Assembly (NCBI GenBank): GCA_035946615.1
Contig: DASYZB010000052.1
Span: 1 to 36,962 of the forward strand
Direction of reading: 5' to 3'
DNA length: 36,962 nucleotides
Source: Verrucomicrobiia bacterium
GTDB lineage: Bacteria; Verrucomicrobiota; Verrucomicrobiia; Limisphaerales; UBA8199
Shown: positions 1 through 11,823 of the stretch, one piece after another
How the letters are laid out: the number at the start of each line of letters is the position of its first letter
Position numbering within the stretch: the first letter of the stretch is position 1
Notes under the pieces: model-generated
The model's input: only the letters and a program-made list of their open reading frames with translations
Database searches by the model: none
Told to the model about the DNA's origin: nothing
Position numbers and translations under genes: made by a program

Positions 1-1221
1 TATATCCGCTCGAAACCCACTGGCAAGTACGCCCGGCGCCTCTGGTATCTCTTCGAACTGCTCACCGGCAAACGCCTTCCCATCGACGACCTCACCACCG
101 CCAACTACGTTGACCTGCTCGAAGCGGATGAATACTACACCACCGCCCCAGTCCAGGTGCGCAGGCAGCGCGTCAACGACAACCTGCTCGGCGACGCCCG
201 GTTCTCCCCCACTGTTCGCCGCACCGCAAAGCTTGCTGAGTTTGAGAAAAAGAACCTCTCGCGCAGGTGCCGGCAGCTTCTCGAGGGCTACCCCCGCGAC
301 ATCATGCGGCGAGCCCTGAGCTACCTCTACACGAAAGAGACCAAATCTTCCTTCGAGATCGAGAATGTCACCCTCGATGCCTCACGTACCGAACGTTTCA
401 TCGCGCTCCTCGCCTCCGCCGAGAAGAAGGACTTTTTCGCCAAACCGGAACTGATCGATCTCCAAAATCGAATCGCAGACGAACGTTTTCGCGAGCCGGA
501 CTACCGCCAATCCCAGAACTACGTCGGCGAATCCGCATCCCACAGGGAGATAGTTCACTTCGTCTCACCCAAACCGGCCGACCTCGCCGCACTCATGGAG
601 GGGATGTTCGCGGCACACCGCCGGATGGAGGCTGGCAAAATCCAGGCTGTTATCCACGCCGCTACCGTCGCCTTCGGTTTCGTTTACATGCATCCCTTCG
701 AGGACGGCAATGGTCGAATCCACCGCTTCCTCATCCACAACATCCTGGCCAGAGCAGGCTTCACGCCGCCCGGGGCCATATTCCCCGTTTCCGCCGCCAT
801 GCTCCAGGACAAGGAGGCCTACGACGCGGCCCTTGAACACTTCTCCGTCCCGCTGCTTCCCCTCGTCGAATACAAGCTCGACTACCAGGGCCGCATGACG
901 GTTCACAACGAGACCGCGCTGCGCTACCGCTTCATCGACATGACCGCGCAAACCGAAGCCCTCTTTCTGTTCGTCGAGCGTGTCATCGAAACCGACCTCG
1001 TGCAGGAGCTCGATTTCCTCCGCAACTACGACACCGCCAAATCCGCCATTCAGGCCATCGTGGATATGCCGGACCGCCTGCTTGATCTGTTCATCCGCCT
1101 CTGTGTCCAGAACAAGGGCGTCCTCTCTGCCGCTAAACGGAAAAACCACTTCGACATGCTCACCGATGAAGAGGTGGCGCAAATGCAGCAGGTGATCAAA
1201 GAATCACATCTCGTCGAGTAG
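1..1221 (+). CDS. Fic-family AMP-transferase, 5' end outside window
   Basis: The frame is open from base 1, so the N-terminus is missing; 406 residues are present. Fic proteins transfer AMP (or another nucleotide moiety) from ATP to hydroxyl groups of target proteins. The core motif HPFEDGNGRIHR (691-726) has the catalytic His, the acidic metal ligand and the phosphate-binding GNGR. The stretch SFEIEN (349-366) fits the inhibitory-helix motif (S/T)xxxE(G/N); since it lies before the core, this would be a self-inhibited class II Fic protein. The visible start (SKPTGKYARR) matches the N-terminal region of large Fic/DUF4172-like proteins, and the part after the core probably includes a winged-helix domain. 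An internal GTG at 157 could be read as a start but lies inside conserved sequence. No antitoxin-like partner is visible downstream. The family call is firm; the target is unknown. Confidence 0.9.
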   Translation, partial: YIRSKPTGKYARRLWYLFELLTGKRLPIDDLTTANYVDLLEADEYYTTAPVQVRRQRVNDNLLGDARFSPTVRRTAKLAEFEKKNLSRRCRQLLEGYPRDIMRRALSYLYTKETKSSFEIENVTLDASRTERFIALLASAEKKDFFAKPELIDLQNRIADERFREPDYRQSQNYVGESASHREIVHFVSPKPADLAALMEGMFAAHRRMEAGKIQAVIHAATVAFGFVYMHPFEDGNGRIHRFLIHNILARAGFTPPGAIFPVSAAMLQDKEAYDAALEHFSVPLLPLVEYKLDYQGRMTVHNETALRYRFIDMTAQTEALFLFVERVIETDLVQELDFLRNYDTAKSAIQAIVDMPDRLLDLFIRLCVQNKGVLSAAKRKNHFDMLTDEEVAQMQQVIKESHLVE

Positions 1222-1492
1222 GCTGTAGCGCCGGCAGCGCGCTTGGACGCTCCACTTCCTTTTCCTCTCGCTTCCACAACCCTGCCCAGCTTATAACCCT
1301 CTCGCAAAATTGAACCGCACCGGCTTGCGCAGCCGAGTGCGCCTCCCTCCCCATCAGCGCCGATTAGCGTCAAACTCCTTCATTACAAGGATGTTACGCA
1401 CTACCCTTCCTCACCCTTTAAACCATCAATCCAACTACCCTCCAAATCCCCACGATTTCCAGGTCTTCCGCCCCTCTTTATCCTGTTCGCAT

Positions 1493-2527
1493 ATGCTAAA
1501 TTCATCATCATCGATCAACATCGGCTCACAGCCCGACAACAACAACAACCACAACCTCACCGTTCTCGACGCCGAACCTGTCCCGGACTGCGCGGTCCCC
1601 GCAGACCTGCAGAACCTCCTCGGCAACCGCTCCCTCCGGGTCAAAGAGGAACGCGCTCTCATCCAGCGCCGCACCGTCGAGCCGGTTCAACCCCAGGCCC
1701 CACCCTCGCCCGCCGTCAATCCCGCCGCCCTCATCTCCGCCCCGCCCGCCCTCGGCGCACTCCTCCCTCAACGCCTGCGCAACGGCAAAATCGCTCGCTT
1801 GCCCAAACTCGAACGCGACATGGTCAATAAACTCCTCCACAACCACATTCCCTACGCCAAAATCGTCTGGGCTCTCTCCGACCGCGGAATCACCGTCACC
1901 GAACGCAATATCTCCAACTGGCGCACCCGCGGCGGTTACAACGAATGGTGCGTCCAGCAGGACAACCAGCTCCGCCTCGCTCATCTCCAGGACCACCTCG
2001 ACGATTACCTCCGCCAGCACGATGCCCAGCAACTCCCCGAAGTCGGCCTCCAGGTCGCCTCCACCCAGTTGACCTCCCTCCTGATGAACCCTCAAACCGC
2101 CGCCCCCCTTCTCGCCGACCCCAACAAATACGCCAAGGTCATCGACGCCCTCGACAAATGCTCTGTCCGGCTCAACGAGCTCCAACAACAACGCTATCAA
2201 ACAGCCAAGCGTGCCAGCATCCGCAACTCCATCCCCAATCTGCGCCATGAACAGGCCAGCGAAATCGACGTCCTCCGCGAAATCGCTTCCGCCGAAGGGC
2301 TCGCCAAGTCCGCCCGTGAGGACAATGTTCCCCATCGGAATGACCTCCCTCCTCGTGAACAGATGCCCTATTGCCCTCCCGGCCCGACCTTCGGCGAAAT
2401 GCTCGAACACGAGATGAGCCGGCGCGCCTTAGCGTCAAAACCGCAGCCCGAACCCCAGCAGCCCCTTGCCCCCTCCGAACGTCCCTCGAACGTCTCTCAA
2501 ACAGCATCTGACGGTAACCCACAGTAA
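1493..2527 (+). CDS. HTH protein of a probable verrucomicrobial multicopy family
   Basis: 344 residues, function unknown. The chosen start is ATG at 1493 (MLNSSSSINIG); the frame is open upstream to about 1310 but that part is Pro/Arg/Ser-rich and looks non-coding. The N-terminal ~90 residues are low complexity, with an Asn run from a CAA repeat and Pro/Ala tracts. A compact domain follows: LPKLERDMVN (103-112), then IPYAKIVWALSDRG and ERNISNWRTRGGYNEW (119-152), which reads as a helix-turn-helix with a conserved GGYxxW end. A helical, Gln-rich region follows to about residue 260, and the C-terminus is Pro-rich. From memory, proteins with this signature occur in many copies in Pedosphaera-like genomes. 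The layout resembles small-terminase or transposition-associated DNA-binding proteins, but that is inference. Its stop codon falls in a tandem repeat. TATCCT lies 8 nt before the start; no Shine-Dalgarno is evident. Confidence 0.7.
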   Translation: MLNSSSSINIGSQPDNNNNHNLTVLDAEPVPDCAVPADLQNLLGNRSLRVKEERALIQRRTVEPVQPQAPPSPAVNPAALISAPPALGALLPQRLRNGKIARLPKLERDMVNKLLHNHIPYAKIVWALSDRGITVTERNISNWRTRGGYNEWCVQQDNQLRLAHLQDHLDDYLRQHDAQQLPEVGLQVASTQLTSLLMNPQTAAPLLADPNKYAKVIDALDKCSVRLNELQQQRYQTAKRASIRNSIPNLRHEQASEIDVLREIASAEGLAKSAREDNVPHRNDLPPREQMPYCPPGPTFGEMLEHEMSRRALASKPQPEPQQPLAPSERPSNVSQTASDGNPQ

Positions 2528-2571
2528 CCGTACGGTAGCTTACGGTAACCCACGGTAACTCCCGGTAACCA
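2511..2571 (+). repeat. Degenerate 10-11 bp tandem repeat (ACGGTAACCC)
   Basis: Six consecutive units begin at 2511, 2521, 2532, 2542, 2552 and 2562. The units at 2511 and 2542 are identical (ACGGTAACCC) and the others differ by one to four bases; one unit is 11 bp. The array begins inside the last codons of the HTH gene and contains its TAA stop, so it forms the coding end and the 3' untranslated start of that gene. Confidence 0.85.
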
Positions 2572-2633
2572 TAAATCCCCACAACACTGCCTCCCCTTGA
2601 GAATCCCTCCGAGACTGGCAAACTACCGGCACG

Positions 2634-2650
2634 GCACCGCTACGCGGTGC
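2634..2650. repeat. 7-bp hairpin GCACCGC-TAC-GCGGTGC
   Basis: A perfect 7-bp inverted repeat with a 3-nt loop, directly followed by the larger inverted repeat at 2651-2695. There is no T-run, so a terminator is unlikely; it looks like part of a dispersed palindromic repeat. Confidence 0.7.
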
Positions 2651-2695
2651 GCCTGTAAAACTATGGTGAGCGCTCCGAGAGGAGGTTTTACGGGC
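2651..2695. repeat. 11-bp inverted repeat with 23-nt loop
   Basis: GCCTGTAAAAC (2651-2661) pairs with GTTTTACGGGC (2685-2695): ten Watson-Crick pairs and one G-U wobble. The loop is purine-rich. From memory, similar units recur in verrucomicrobial intergenic DNA; this was not checked. Confidence 0.7.
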
Positions 2696-2852
2696 CAGGA
2701 AGGCCTCCGTTGGCGCGAGCGACAGGGGGGATGGGGTCGGACCACCGAATCGAGCCCATCACATGCCGCGTCGTGTAGTCGCCGAAAATCCCGAAAGGGT
2801 ATCAGGGTTGCGAGGAAACGAGCTACCCTGGGTAATCTAAGTGCATCGGCCT

Positions 2853-2869
2853 CAACTCCAAAGGAGTTG
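2853..2869. repeat. Hairpin CAACTCC-AAA-GGAGTTG
   Basis: A perfect 7-bp stem with an AAA loop, set in a sequence that resembles a dispersed intergenic palindrome. It is unlikely to be a terminator because no T-run follows on either strand. Confidence 0.75.
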
Positions 2870-3102
2870 TGCCCCCTTTAGAATCCAACTAAATCCTGTG
2901 CCGCAATCACTCTCTGCGGTTTACATCCATCTGTTTTTTCAACCAAAGAACGCCCACCTTCCTTGCGCGAGCTTTCAGGATGAACTTCGGCCTTTGCTTC
3001 GCAAGCACGACGTGCACTGGGATGCGGGGGATGGGGGCCGAGGCCCACGGCTAGCGCCTCCCGCTTGCGCTTCGTTCCGCCTGGCCTTAGGGTGGTTTTT
3101 AA

Positions 3103-6708
<3,606 letters not shown>

Positions 6709-7363
6709 GGAGTTTTTGCGTGCCGATGTCCAGGAAGCTGTAGTTGAGCGTATTGATGCTAATGATATTGCTTTCACCGACTCTTGCCAAAAAGCCCGAA
6801 ACCACTTCATCGAATTTATCGTGGCCCACCTCGACGCAGTCGGTGTGACGAATGGTTTTGGTGCGGATTTTCTTATCGGTTTCTTTTGCGGCGACCTCCA
6901 TGGGAGGCAGTGGTTTGGCAATCAAGCTCTCGGAGGCCTTATTGGAAGGCACCCGCAGGTGCATCTCGACCTTTGCCGCCGCCGAGGAGGCGATGGGGTT
7001 GGCCGGGAGACCTTCGACGCGCGCTTCGGGCCGATTATTAGGCAACGGGATACCCCGAATATGGATACTATCATCGGCACTGGGAATAATAATCGATTCG
7101 CCACAGGCAGGGCATTGGATTTGTGTGCCTGCCCCTGAGCTATCGACCGCCAACTCCTGTTCGCATTTTGGACAGTTAAAGATGACATCCATAAGCGGCC
7201 TTTTGTTTGCTGAATGCGTTGGCAGGATATCCAATGGCGGCGAAGAACACCAGGAAAAAGTTTTTACTTTTGGGGCGTGGGGGGGGCATCAGCGGGGTGA
7301 CCCGGCGGCGCAACGCGGGTGAAACGGTTGAAAAACGGTTTCCTTGCCCCTCGGACTCGCCAG

Positions 7364-7384
7364 CACCCCGCTGAAAGCGGGGTG
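7364..7384. repeat. REP-like hairpin with TTAATGAG tail
   Basis: CACCCCGCT-GAA-AGCGGGGTG is a perfect 9-bp stem with a 3-nt loop, followed on the plus strand by TTAATGAGAG. The repeat at 19970-19991 has the same plan: C-rich arm, A-rich loop, G-rich arm and a TAATG tail. There is no T-run, so a REP-type repeat is more likely than a terminator. It lies between the zinc-ribbon gene and the small membrane protein gene. Confidence 0.75.
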
Positions 7385-7490
7385 TTAATGAGAGTCGCAT
7401 AGCCTGAAAAAACCTGTCGTGCGCCCGGTCTCTCAATCCCTGGTGGGCCCCCTCGGCGATGTGCCGGCGCTTTGGGCCAAGGCGTCTTAT

Positions 7491-7895
7491 CTATTGGTAG
7501 GTTTTTTCCAACCGTTGGATGCGCGGCCAGACCGGGGAAGTCGTCGGGGTGCGGGCTTTGACTTCGGCAAAAACCCGCCTGGCTTCGGCGGGGTCCTCGC
7601 TGGAAACCATGACGCAGTAATCCAGTTCGATCCAGGCCTTGCGCGGGTCCTGAATATTGGGGCCGTAGGTTTTGAGCCAGTTCTTCAAGGCCGCGGCCCC
7701 ATGGCTTTGGGCGGCCTGGAGGCTTTGGTCCAATTGCCATGGCATTCCCGGGAGGCGCTCGCCCACCTGGCTTTGAGAGAGGGCCTGCTTCTTCTCGTTT
7801 TCCTGGTCGTTCTGAACTTTTTCCCAATAAAAGAACAATTGCCAACCGCCCCAAAGGCAGACGGCAATGATTGCAACTGTGATAACTTTGGTCAT
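7491..7895 (-). CDS. Small single-span membrane protein, unknown function
   Basis: 134 residues. The N-terminal hydrophobic segment (about 4-23, VITVAIIAVCLWGGWQLFFY) is a signal anchor; the rest is a soluble helical domain, probably outside the cytoplasm. The end (WPRIQRLEKTYQ) and helix-rich character suggest a TPR-like half repeat, but no family is recognised. The ATG overlaps the murA stop codon (ATGA, 4 bp), so the two genes are probably translationally coupled and belong to one prmC-murA transcript. The position suggests, but does not prove, an envelope role. Confidence 0.75.
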   Translation of the reverse strand: MTKVITVAIIAVCLWGGWQLFFYWEKVQNDQENEKKQALSQSQVGERLPGMPWQLDQSLQAAQSHGAAALKNWLKTYGPNIQDPRKAWIELDYCVMVSSEDPAEARRVFAEVKARTPTTSPVWPRIQRLEKTYQ

Positions 7896-9154
7896 GATTC
7901 TTCGACTCGTTCGATGCGCGCCCCCAAATGGCGCAGCTTCCCATCGATGTTCTCGTAACCGCGATCAATATGATAGACGCGGTTGACTTGCGTTGTGCCG
8001 CGGGCGGCTAGGCCTGCGATTACCAGGGCCGCCGAGGCGCGCAGGTCACTTGCCATCACGGGCGCGCCACTGAGGGGTTTGCCACCTTTAACAATCGCAC
8101 TGGGGCCTTCAATTTCAATATCGGCCCCCAAACGGGCCAGTTCGCTGACGTGCATGAACCGGGACTCGAAAATGCGTTCGGTGATGATGCTGATGCCGGG
8201 GGTCAGGGCCATCAGTGCCATCATTTGCGCCTGGACATCCGTGGGAAACCCCGAGTAGGGCAGAGTCGTAATATCGACGGGTTTGAGTTTGCCGTTGCGG
8301 CGGATGCTCACCCCGTCGCTGCTGCGTTCGATCCTGGCGCCCGCGTCATGGAGTTTGTCCAGCACGGCGCGCATGTGCTCGGCGCGCGCGCCGCGCAGGG
8401 TGACCTCACCATGGGTGGCTGTGGCGGCGATAGCGTAAGTAGCGGCCTCGATTCGGTCTGGGATGACGTCGTGTTGGGCGCCATGGAGTGCCTTGACGCC
8501 GGTAATCGTGAGAGTTGGGCTCCCCGCGCCGGTAATCTTTGCGCCCATGGCGTTCAGGAAACAGGCCAAGTCCACCACCTCGGGTTCGCAGGCGGCGCTC
8601 TCGATGATGGTAACGCCCTCGGCGAGGACGGCGGCCATCATGACGTTGGCGGTGCCCAGGACGGTTGAGCCGGCGCGGCCACCCAGGAAGACGGCTGAGC
8701 CGATGAGACGTTTGGCGCTGGCGTGGACGTAACCGGCTTCAATGACGACGCGCGCGCCGAGGGCTTCAAAGCCCTTGAGATGCAGGTTAATGGGGCGCGC
8801 GCCGATCACACAGCCCCCCGGCAAGGAGACAGTCGCCTTATGAAGGCGGGCCAGGAGCGGGCCCATAATGCAAATGGAACCGCGCATTTTACGGATCAGA
8901 TCGTAATCGCCTGCGCCTTTGATTTTTTTGGCGCGGACCCGGACGGCGCCATTCTCGAAATGGACCTCGGCGCCGAGCCAGGAGAGGATTTGGCCCATGA
9001 ACCGGACGTCGCTGAGATTGGGGACACGGCGGATGACGCACGGTTCGCTGGTCAGGAGGGTGGCTGCCATGATAGGCAGGACGGCATTTTTAGCGCCGCT
9101 GATGGTGACTTCGCCATGAAGCGGGACGCCGCCTTTAATCAAGAGGCTTTCCAT
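7892..9154 (-). CDS. murA: UDP-N-acetylglucosamine 1-carboxyvinyltransferase (MurA)
   Basis: The first committed step of peptidoglycan synthesis: transfer of enolpyruvate from phosphoenolpyruvate to UDP-GlcNAc in the cytoplasm. 420 residues, the usual length. GAKNA places Lys at 22, and LPGGCVIGARP places the catalytic cysteine at 115, the same numbering as E. coli MurA. A cysteine at this site is the fosfomycin-sensitive form. The conserved C-terminal stretches SGFPTDVQAQ and DLRASAALVIAGLAA are present. The start (MESLLIKGGVPLHGE) is well placed and lies inside the end of prmC: the genes overlap by 20 bp in different frames, and the murA stop overlaps the next gene by 4 bp. This compact order suggests one transcript from the prmC promoter. 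Confidence 0.97.
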   Translation of the reverse strand: MESLLIKGGVPLHGEVTISGAKNAVLPIMAATLLTSEPCVIRRVPNLSDVRFMGQILSWLGAEVHFENGAVRVRAKKIKGAGDYDLIRKMRGSICIMGPLLARLHKATVSLPGGCVIGARPINLHLKGFEALGARVVIEAGYVHASAKRLIGSAVFLGGRAGSTVLGTANVMMAAVLAEGVTIIESAACEPEVVDLACFLNAMGAKITGAGSPTLTITGVKALHGAQHDVIPDRIEAATYAIAATATHGEVTLRGARAEHMRAVLDKLHDAGARIERSSDGVSIRRNGKLKPVDITTLPYSGFPTDVQAQMMALMALTPGISIITERIFESRFMHVSELARLGADIEIEGPSAIVKGGKPLSGAPVMASDLRASAALVIAGLAARGTTQVNRVYHIDRGYENIDGKLRHLGARIERVEES

Positions 9155-10010
9155 GTTCGGCGCGCAAAATTATGATTCTCGGTCGTTGAGTATAGTCAGT
9201 GAGAGCGGATTCGACAATCCAGTTTTGCTGCTCAAAGAGCTCAGCCAGGGGTTGAGCCTGGCCGTCGCCAAATTCAGCCATGAGTTTCCCTCCTGGTTTG
9301 AGGAAAAGGCCGGCTTGGGCTGCCAGGCGGCGGAAAAAATCCAGGCCGTCGGGTCCGCCGTCAAGGGCCTGCCTTGGCTCATGATCGCGGACTTCAGGCT
9401 CGAGCTTTTGTATCTCGGCAGTGGGGATATAGGGTGGGTTGGTGATAATGAGATCGAATCGCGAGTCGTCTGGCAGGGCCTCCAATCCGTCGCCTTGAAT
9501 GAAAAGGATGCGTTCGGCAACACCCAGGTGGGTGGCATTTTGCCTGGCCAATTCGAGGGCCTTTGGCGAAATATCAAGAGCTTGAATCCGGGCTGCCGGA
9601 CACTTCGCCGCCAGAGCAATGGCCAGGCAGCCGGCGCCGGTGCCAAAATCCAGCGCGGAACGGAAGGAGGCAGAGGGCTCGCCATTTAAAAAGATCCAGC
9701 CTTGCTCGGCCAGCAACTCGGTTTCGGGCCGGGGGATAAGGGCGTCAGGATTGACGGCGAGTTCCAGGCCGCAGAAGGAGGTCGAGCCAATGATGTACTG
9801 GAGGGGTTCGCGTTGGCCGCGCCGTTGTATCCATGCGCGCAACGAATCGATCTCGGCCGAGGAGAGAGCGCGCTCAAAATTCAAGTAGAGGCGCATGCGT
9901 GGCACCCGCAGGAGATGGGCCAGGAGCAGTTCGGCCTGAAGGCGGGCGTTCTCGACTCCTTTGTCGTTCAAAAATTGAGTGCTTCGTTGGATGGCTTCCA
10001 GAACGGTCAC
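9135..10010 (-). CDS. prmC: Peptide chain release factor N5-glutamine methyltransferase (PrmC/HemK)
   Basis: Methylates the glutamine of the GGQ motif of release factors using S-adenosylmethionine. 291 residues, slightly longer than the usual 275-285. The N-terminal helical domain covers 1-75; IPRPETE (92-98), SAM-binding DFGTGAGCLAIALA (121-134) and catalytic NPPY (191-194) follow. The start is GTG at 10010, which gives the expected N-terminus (MTVLEAIQRS). No Shine-Dalgarno is visible; TAGATT ends six bases before the GTG, so the transcript may be leaderless. prmC often follows prfA, which is not in this window; here it heads a unit with murA. The last residues overlap the murA start by 20 bp. 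Confidence 0.95.
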   Translation of the reverse strand: MTVLEAIQRSTQFLNDKGVENARLQAELLLAHLLRVPRMRLYLNFERALSSAEIDSLRAWIQRRGQREPLQYIIGSTSFCGLELAVNPDALIPRPETELLAEQGWIFLNGEPSASFRSALDFGTGAGCLAIALAAKCPAARIQALDISPKALELARQNATHLGVAERILFIQGDGLEALPDDSRFDLIITNPPYIPTAEIQKLEPEVRDHEPRQALDGGPDGLDFFRRLAAQAGLFLKPGGKLMAEFGDGQAQPLAELFEQQNWIVESALTDYTQRPRIIILRAEHGKPLD

Positions 10011-10016
10011 TGGGAT

Positions 10017-10043
10017 AATCTAAGGTTCTGCTGTGCGCTTCAA
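10017..10043 (-). promoter_or_regulatory. Candidate promoter for prmC-murA
   Basis: On the minus strand TTGAAG (10043-10038), 15 bp and TAGATT (10022-10017) resemble a sigma-70 promoter with a short spacer. Transcription would begin close to the GTG start at 10010. It is back to back with the lysM-gene promoter in the same 96-bp gap. Confidence 0.4.
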
Positions 10044-10071
10044 AGAATAATCCATACCGCCTCTTTCAACC

Positions 10072-10100
10072 TTGAAGTTGCGGGGCGAGGCTCCTATGGT
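10072..10100 (+). promoter_or_regulatory. Candidate promoter for the LysM gene
   Basis: TTGAAG (10072-10077), 17 bp, TATGGT (10095-10100). The -10 box ends six bases before the ATG at 10107, so the predicted start site is at or next to the start codon. Confidence 0.5.
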
Positions 10101-10106
10101 CGAGTC

Positions 10107-10721
10107 ATGAAAACCATTTCCTTTTTGTTGGTCAGCGCAGCCCTGTGCGTGGCGCCGGTTGCGCGAGGGCAAGACGCGGCGACCGCCGAGCGGTTGAACC
10201 GCCTCAGCGGGCAGCTCGACGATATCCAGGCCAGACAAGAGGCCTTGCAGAAACAGTTCGATGAACTGCGCAAAGAACTCTCGGACCTGCGCGATCAGGC
10301 CAGCAAACCGGCCGGCAATTATGCCTCGCAGGAGGACGTCAAGAGCCTGACCGAGGCAGTCAAAGAGATTGATCGCAAACGGCTTGAGGATTACGACAAG
10401 ATTCGCGCCGAGTTGTTGAAGCTGGGCCGGAACCTTGCCGCCGCGCCGCTGCCCAAAAGGATGGGAGCCTCCTCGAGCGCCGAACCCAGCGCGACAGACA
10501 AGCCGGCCCGCCCTGAGAATGGTTATGAGTATGTGGTCAAGAGCAAGGATACCCTCTCGAACATCGCGCAGGCATACCGCGACAACAATATCAAGGTGAG
10601 CATGGAGCAAATCCTCAAAGCCAACCCGGGCTTGAAACCGGAGCGGTTGCGGGTGGGACAAAAGATTTTTATCCCGGCGCCGCAGACCAAGGAAGCCGCG
10701 AACACGGAAGTTAAGAATTAA
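10107..10721 (+). CDS. Exported coiled-coil LysM protein
   Basis: 204 residues. MKTISFLLVSAALCVAPVARG is a clear Sec signal peptide, probably cleaved near residue 20-22. Residues 24-108 form a long charged coiled coil (LSGQLDDIQARQEALQKQ...), and a Ser/Ala/Pro linker follows. A LysM domain covers about 140-191 (YEYVVKSKDTLSNIAQAY ... LRVGQKIFIP), which binds N-acetylglucosamine-containing glycans such as peptidoglycan. The layout suggests a periplasmic cell-wall-associated or spacer protein; no catalytic domain is present. The frame is open far upstream, but ATG 10107 is the start because it begins the signal peptide and sits under a promoter. Divergent from prmC. Confidence 0.85.
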   Translation: MKTISFLLVSAALCVAPVARGQDAATAERLNRLSGQLDDIQARQEALQKQFDELRKELSDLRDQASKPAGNYASQEDVKSLTEAVKEIDRKRLEDYDKIRAELLKLGRNLAAAPLPKRMGASSSAEPSATDKPARPENGYEYVVKSKDTLSNIAQAYRDNNIKVSMEQILKANPGLKPERLRVGQKIFIPAPQTKEAANTEVKN

Positions 10722-10810
10722 TTGGATTCCTTCAGTTTCATTTCTGCCTTTATGCTTTTGCTTCATTTTACTGCAAAGCGGCTTTGAGGCGATAGAAGCG
10801 GTTTTGGGGA

Positions 10811-11755
10811 ATGAAACTGGAGCGGACAGCGCGGGTGTATGTGGCGGGGCACCGCGGGATGGTGGGCAGCGCGGTCTGGCGCGAGTTAAGCCGCCAGGGG
10901 TTTACCAATTTGGCGGGCCGGACCCATGGAGAGTTGGACCTGCTGGACCAGGGGGCAGTGAGGCGTTTTTATGAGGCAGAACGGCCCGAGTATGTGTTTG
11001 TGGCGGCGGCCAAAGTGGGAGGCATTCTGGCCAACGCGCGGCATCCCGCTGAGTTCTTGTATGAGAATCTCGAGATACAAAACAACGTCATCGAGGGGGC
11101 GTATCGGGCTGGGGTAAAGAAGCTGTTGTTTTTGGGAAGTTCGTGCATTTATCCGAGGCTGGCGCCGCAGCCGCTGAGGGAGGAATCGCTGCTGACAGGG
11201 CCGCTGGAGCCGACCAACGAGTGGTATGCCGTCGCCAAGATAGCCGGCATCAAGCTCTGCCAGGCCTATCGTCGCCAATACGGAAGCGATTTCATCAGCG
11301 CTATGCCGACCAATCTGTACGGGCCCAACGATAATTATGACCCGGAAGGCTCGCACGTGTTGCCGGGCCTGATACGGCGGTTTCATGAAGCCAAAGTTTC
11401 TGGCGCAAGGACTGTGACGTGCTGGGGAACGGGGACTCCGCTGCGGGAGTTCTTGCACGCGGATGACCTGGGCCGGGCGTGTGTGTTTCTGATGGAGAAC
11501 TATAGCCAGGAGGAGTTCATCAATGTGGGGTCCGGCAAGGAACTAACCATAGCGCAACTGGCGGCGCTGGTGCAGCGTGTGGTGGGGTTCGAGGGGGAAA
11601 TCCAGTGGGACACCTCAAAGCCGGATGGAACACCGAGGAAGTTGATGGATAGTTCGAGATTGTTCGGGATGGGCTGGATGCCCGAGATCGAACTCGAAGC
11701 GGGCGTCCGGATGGCGTATCAGGATTTTTTGCAGAAAAAGGCAGAACTAAGATAA
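10811..11755 (+). CDS. fcl: GDP-L-fucose synthase
   Basis: The epimerase-reductase that converts GDP-4-keto-6-deoxy-D-mannose to GDP-L-fucose with NADPH, for surface polysaccharide. 314 residues, typical. An extended-SDR Rossmann start, [10 protein letters not shown] (13-22). Active-site residues align with E. coli GMER at a constant offset of +3: Ser110 and Cys112 in GSSCIYP, Tyr139 and Lys143 in YAVAK, and His182 in [14 protein letters not shown] is the family hallmark. GGGG lies immediately before the ATG. The partner GDP-mannose 4,6-dehydratase (gmd), usually adjacent, is not in the window. Convergent with comEC, with a 68-bp gap in which no clear terminator is seen. Confidence 0.96.
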   Translation: MKLERTARVYVAGHRGMVGSAVWRELSRQGFTNLAGRTHGELDLLDQGAVRRFYEAERPEYVFVAAAKVGGILANARHPAEFLYENLEIQNNVIEGAYRAGVKKLLFLGSSCIYPRLAPQPLREESLLTGPLEPTNEWYAVAKIAGIKLCQAYRRQYGSDFISAMPTNLYGPNDNYDPEGSHVLPGLIRRFHEAKVSGARTVTCWGTGTPLREFLHADDLGRACVFLMENYSQEEFINVGSGKELTIAQLAALVQRVVGFEGEIQWDTSKPDGTPRKLMDSSRLFGMGWMPEIELEAGVRMAYQDFLQKKAELR

Positions 11756-11823
11756 CGAGAAGGAAAGAAGAGAATTGGAACTCGCGCGCCGGCAGTAACG
11801 CTTTGAATGGGTAATGCAATGGG

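Larger units (their letters stand above)
2572..3102. other. Gene-free repeat-rich stretch before uvrA
   Basis: No convincing gene. The short frames here have no domain, no plausible start and unusual composition. The stretch is built of short inverted repeats (2634-2650, 2651-2695, 2853-2869), with a G-rich tract around 2728-2740. TTGCGC (3065-3070), 17 bp and TAGGGT (3088-3093) form a possible weak promoter for uvrA, ending 9 nt before its ATG. Confidence 0.6.

Noticed and set aside
1526-2410. 294-residue minus-strand frame
   Set aside because: Gly/Val/Glu-rich shadow of the HTH gene, produced by C-rich third positions.
2511-2571. CRISPR array
   Set aside because: Units are 10-11 bp and contiguous, with no spacers; a simple tandem repeat.
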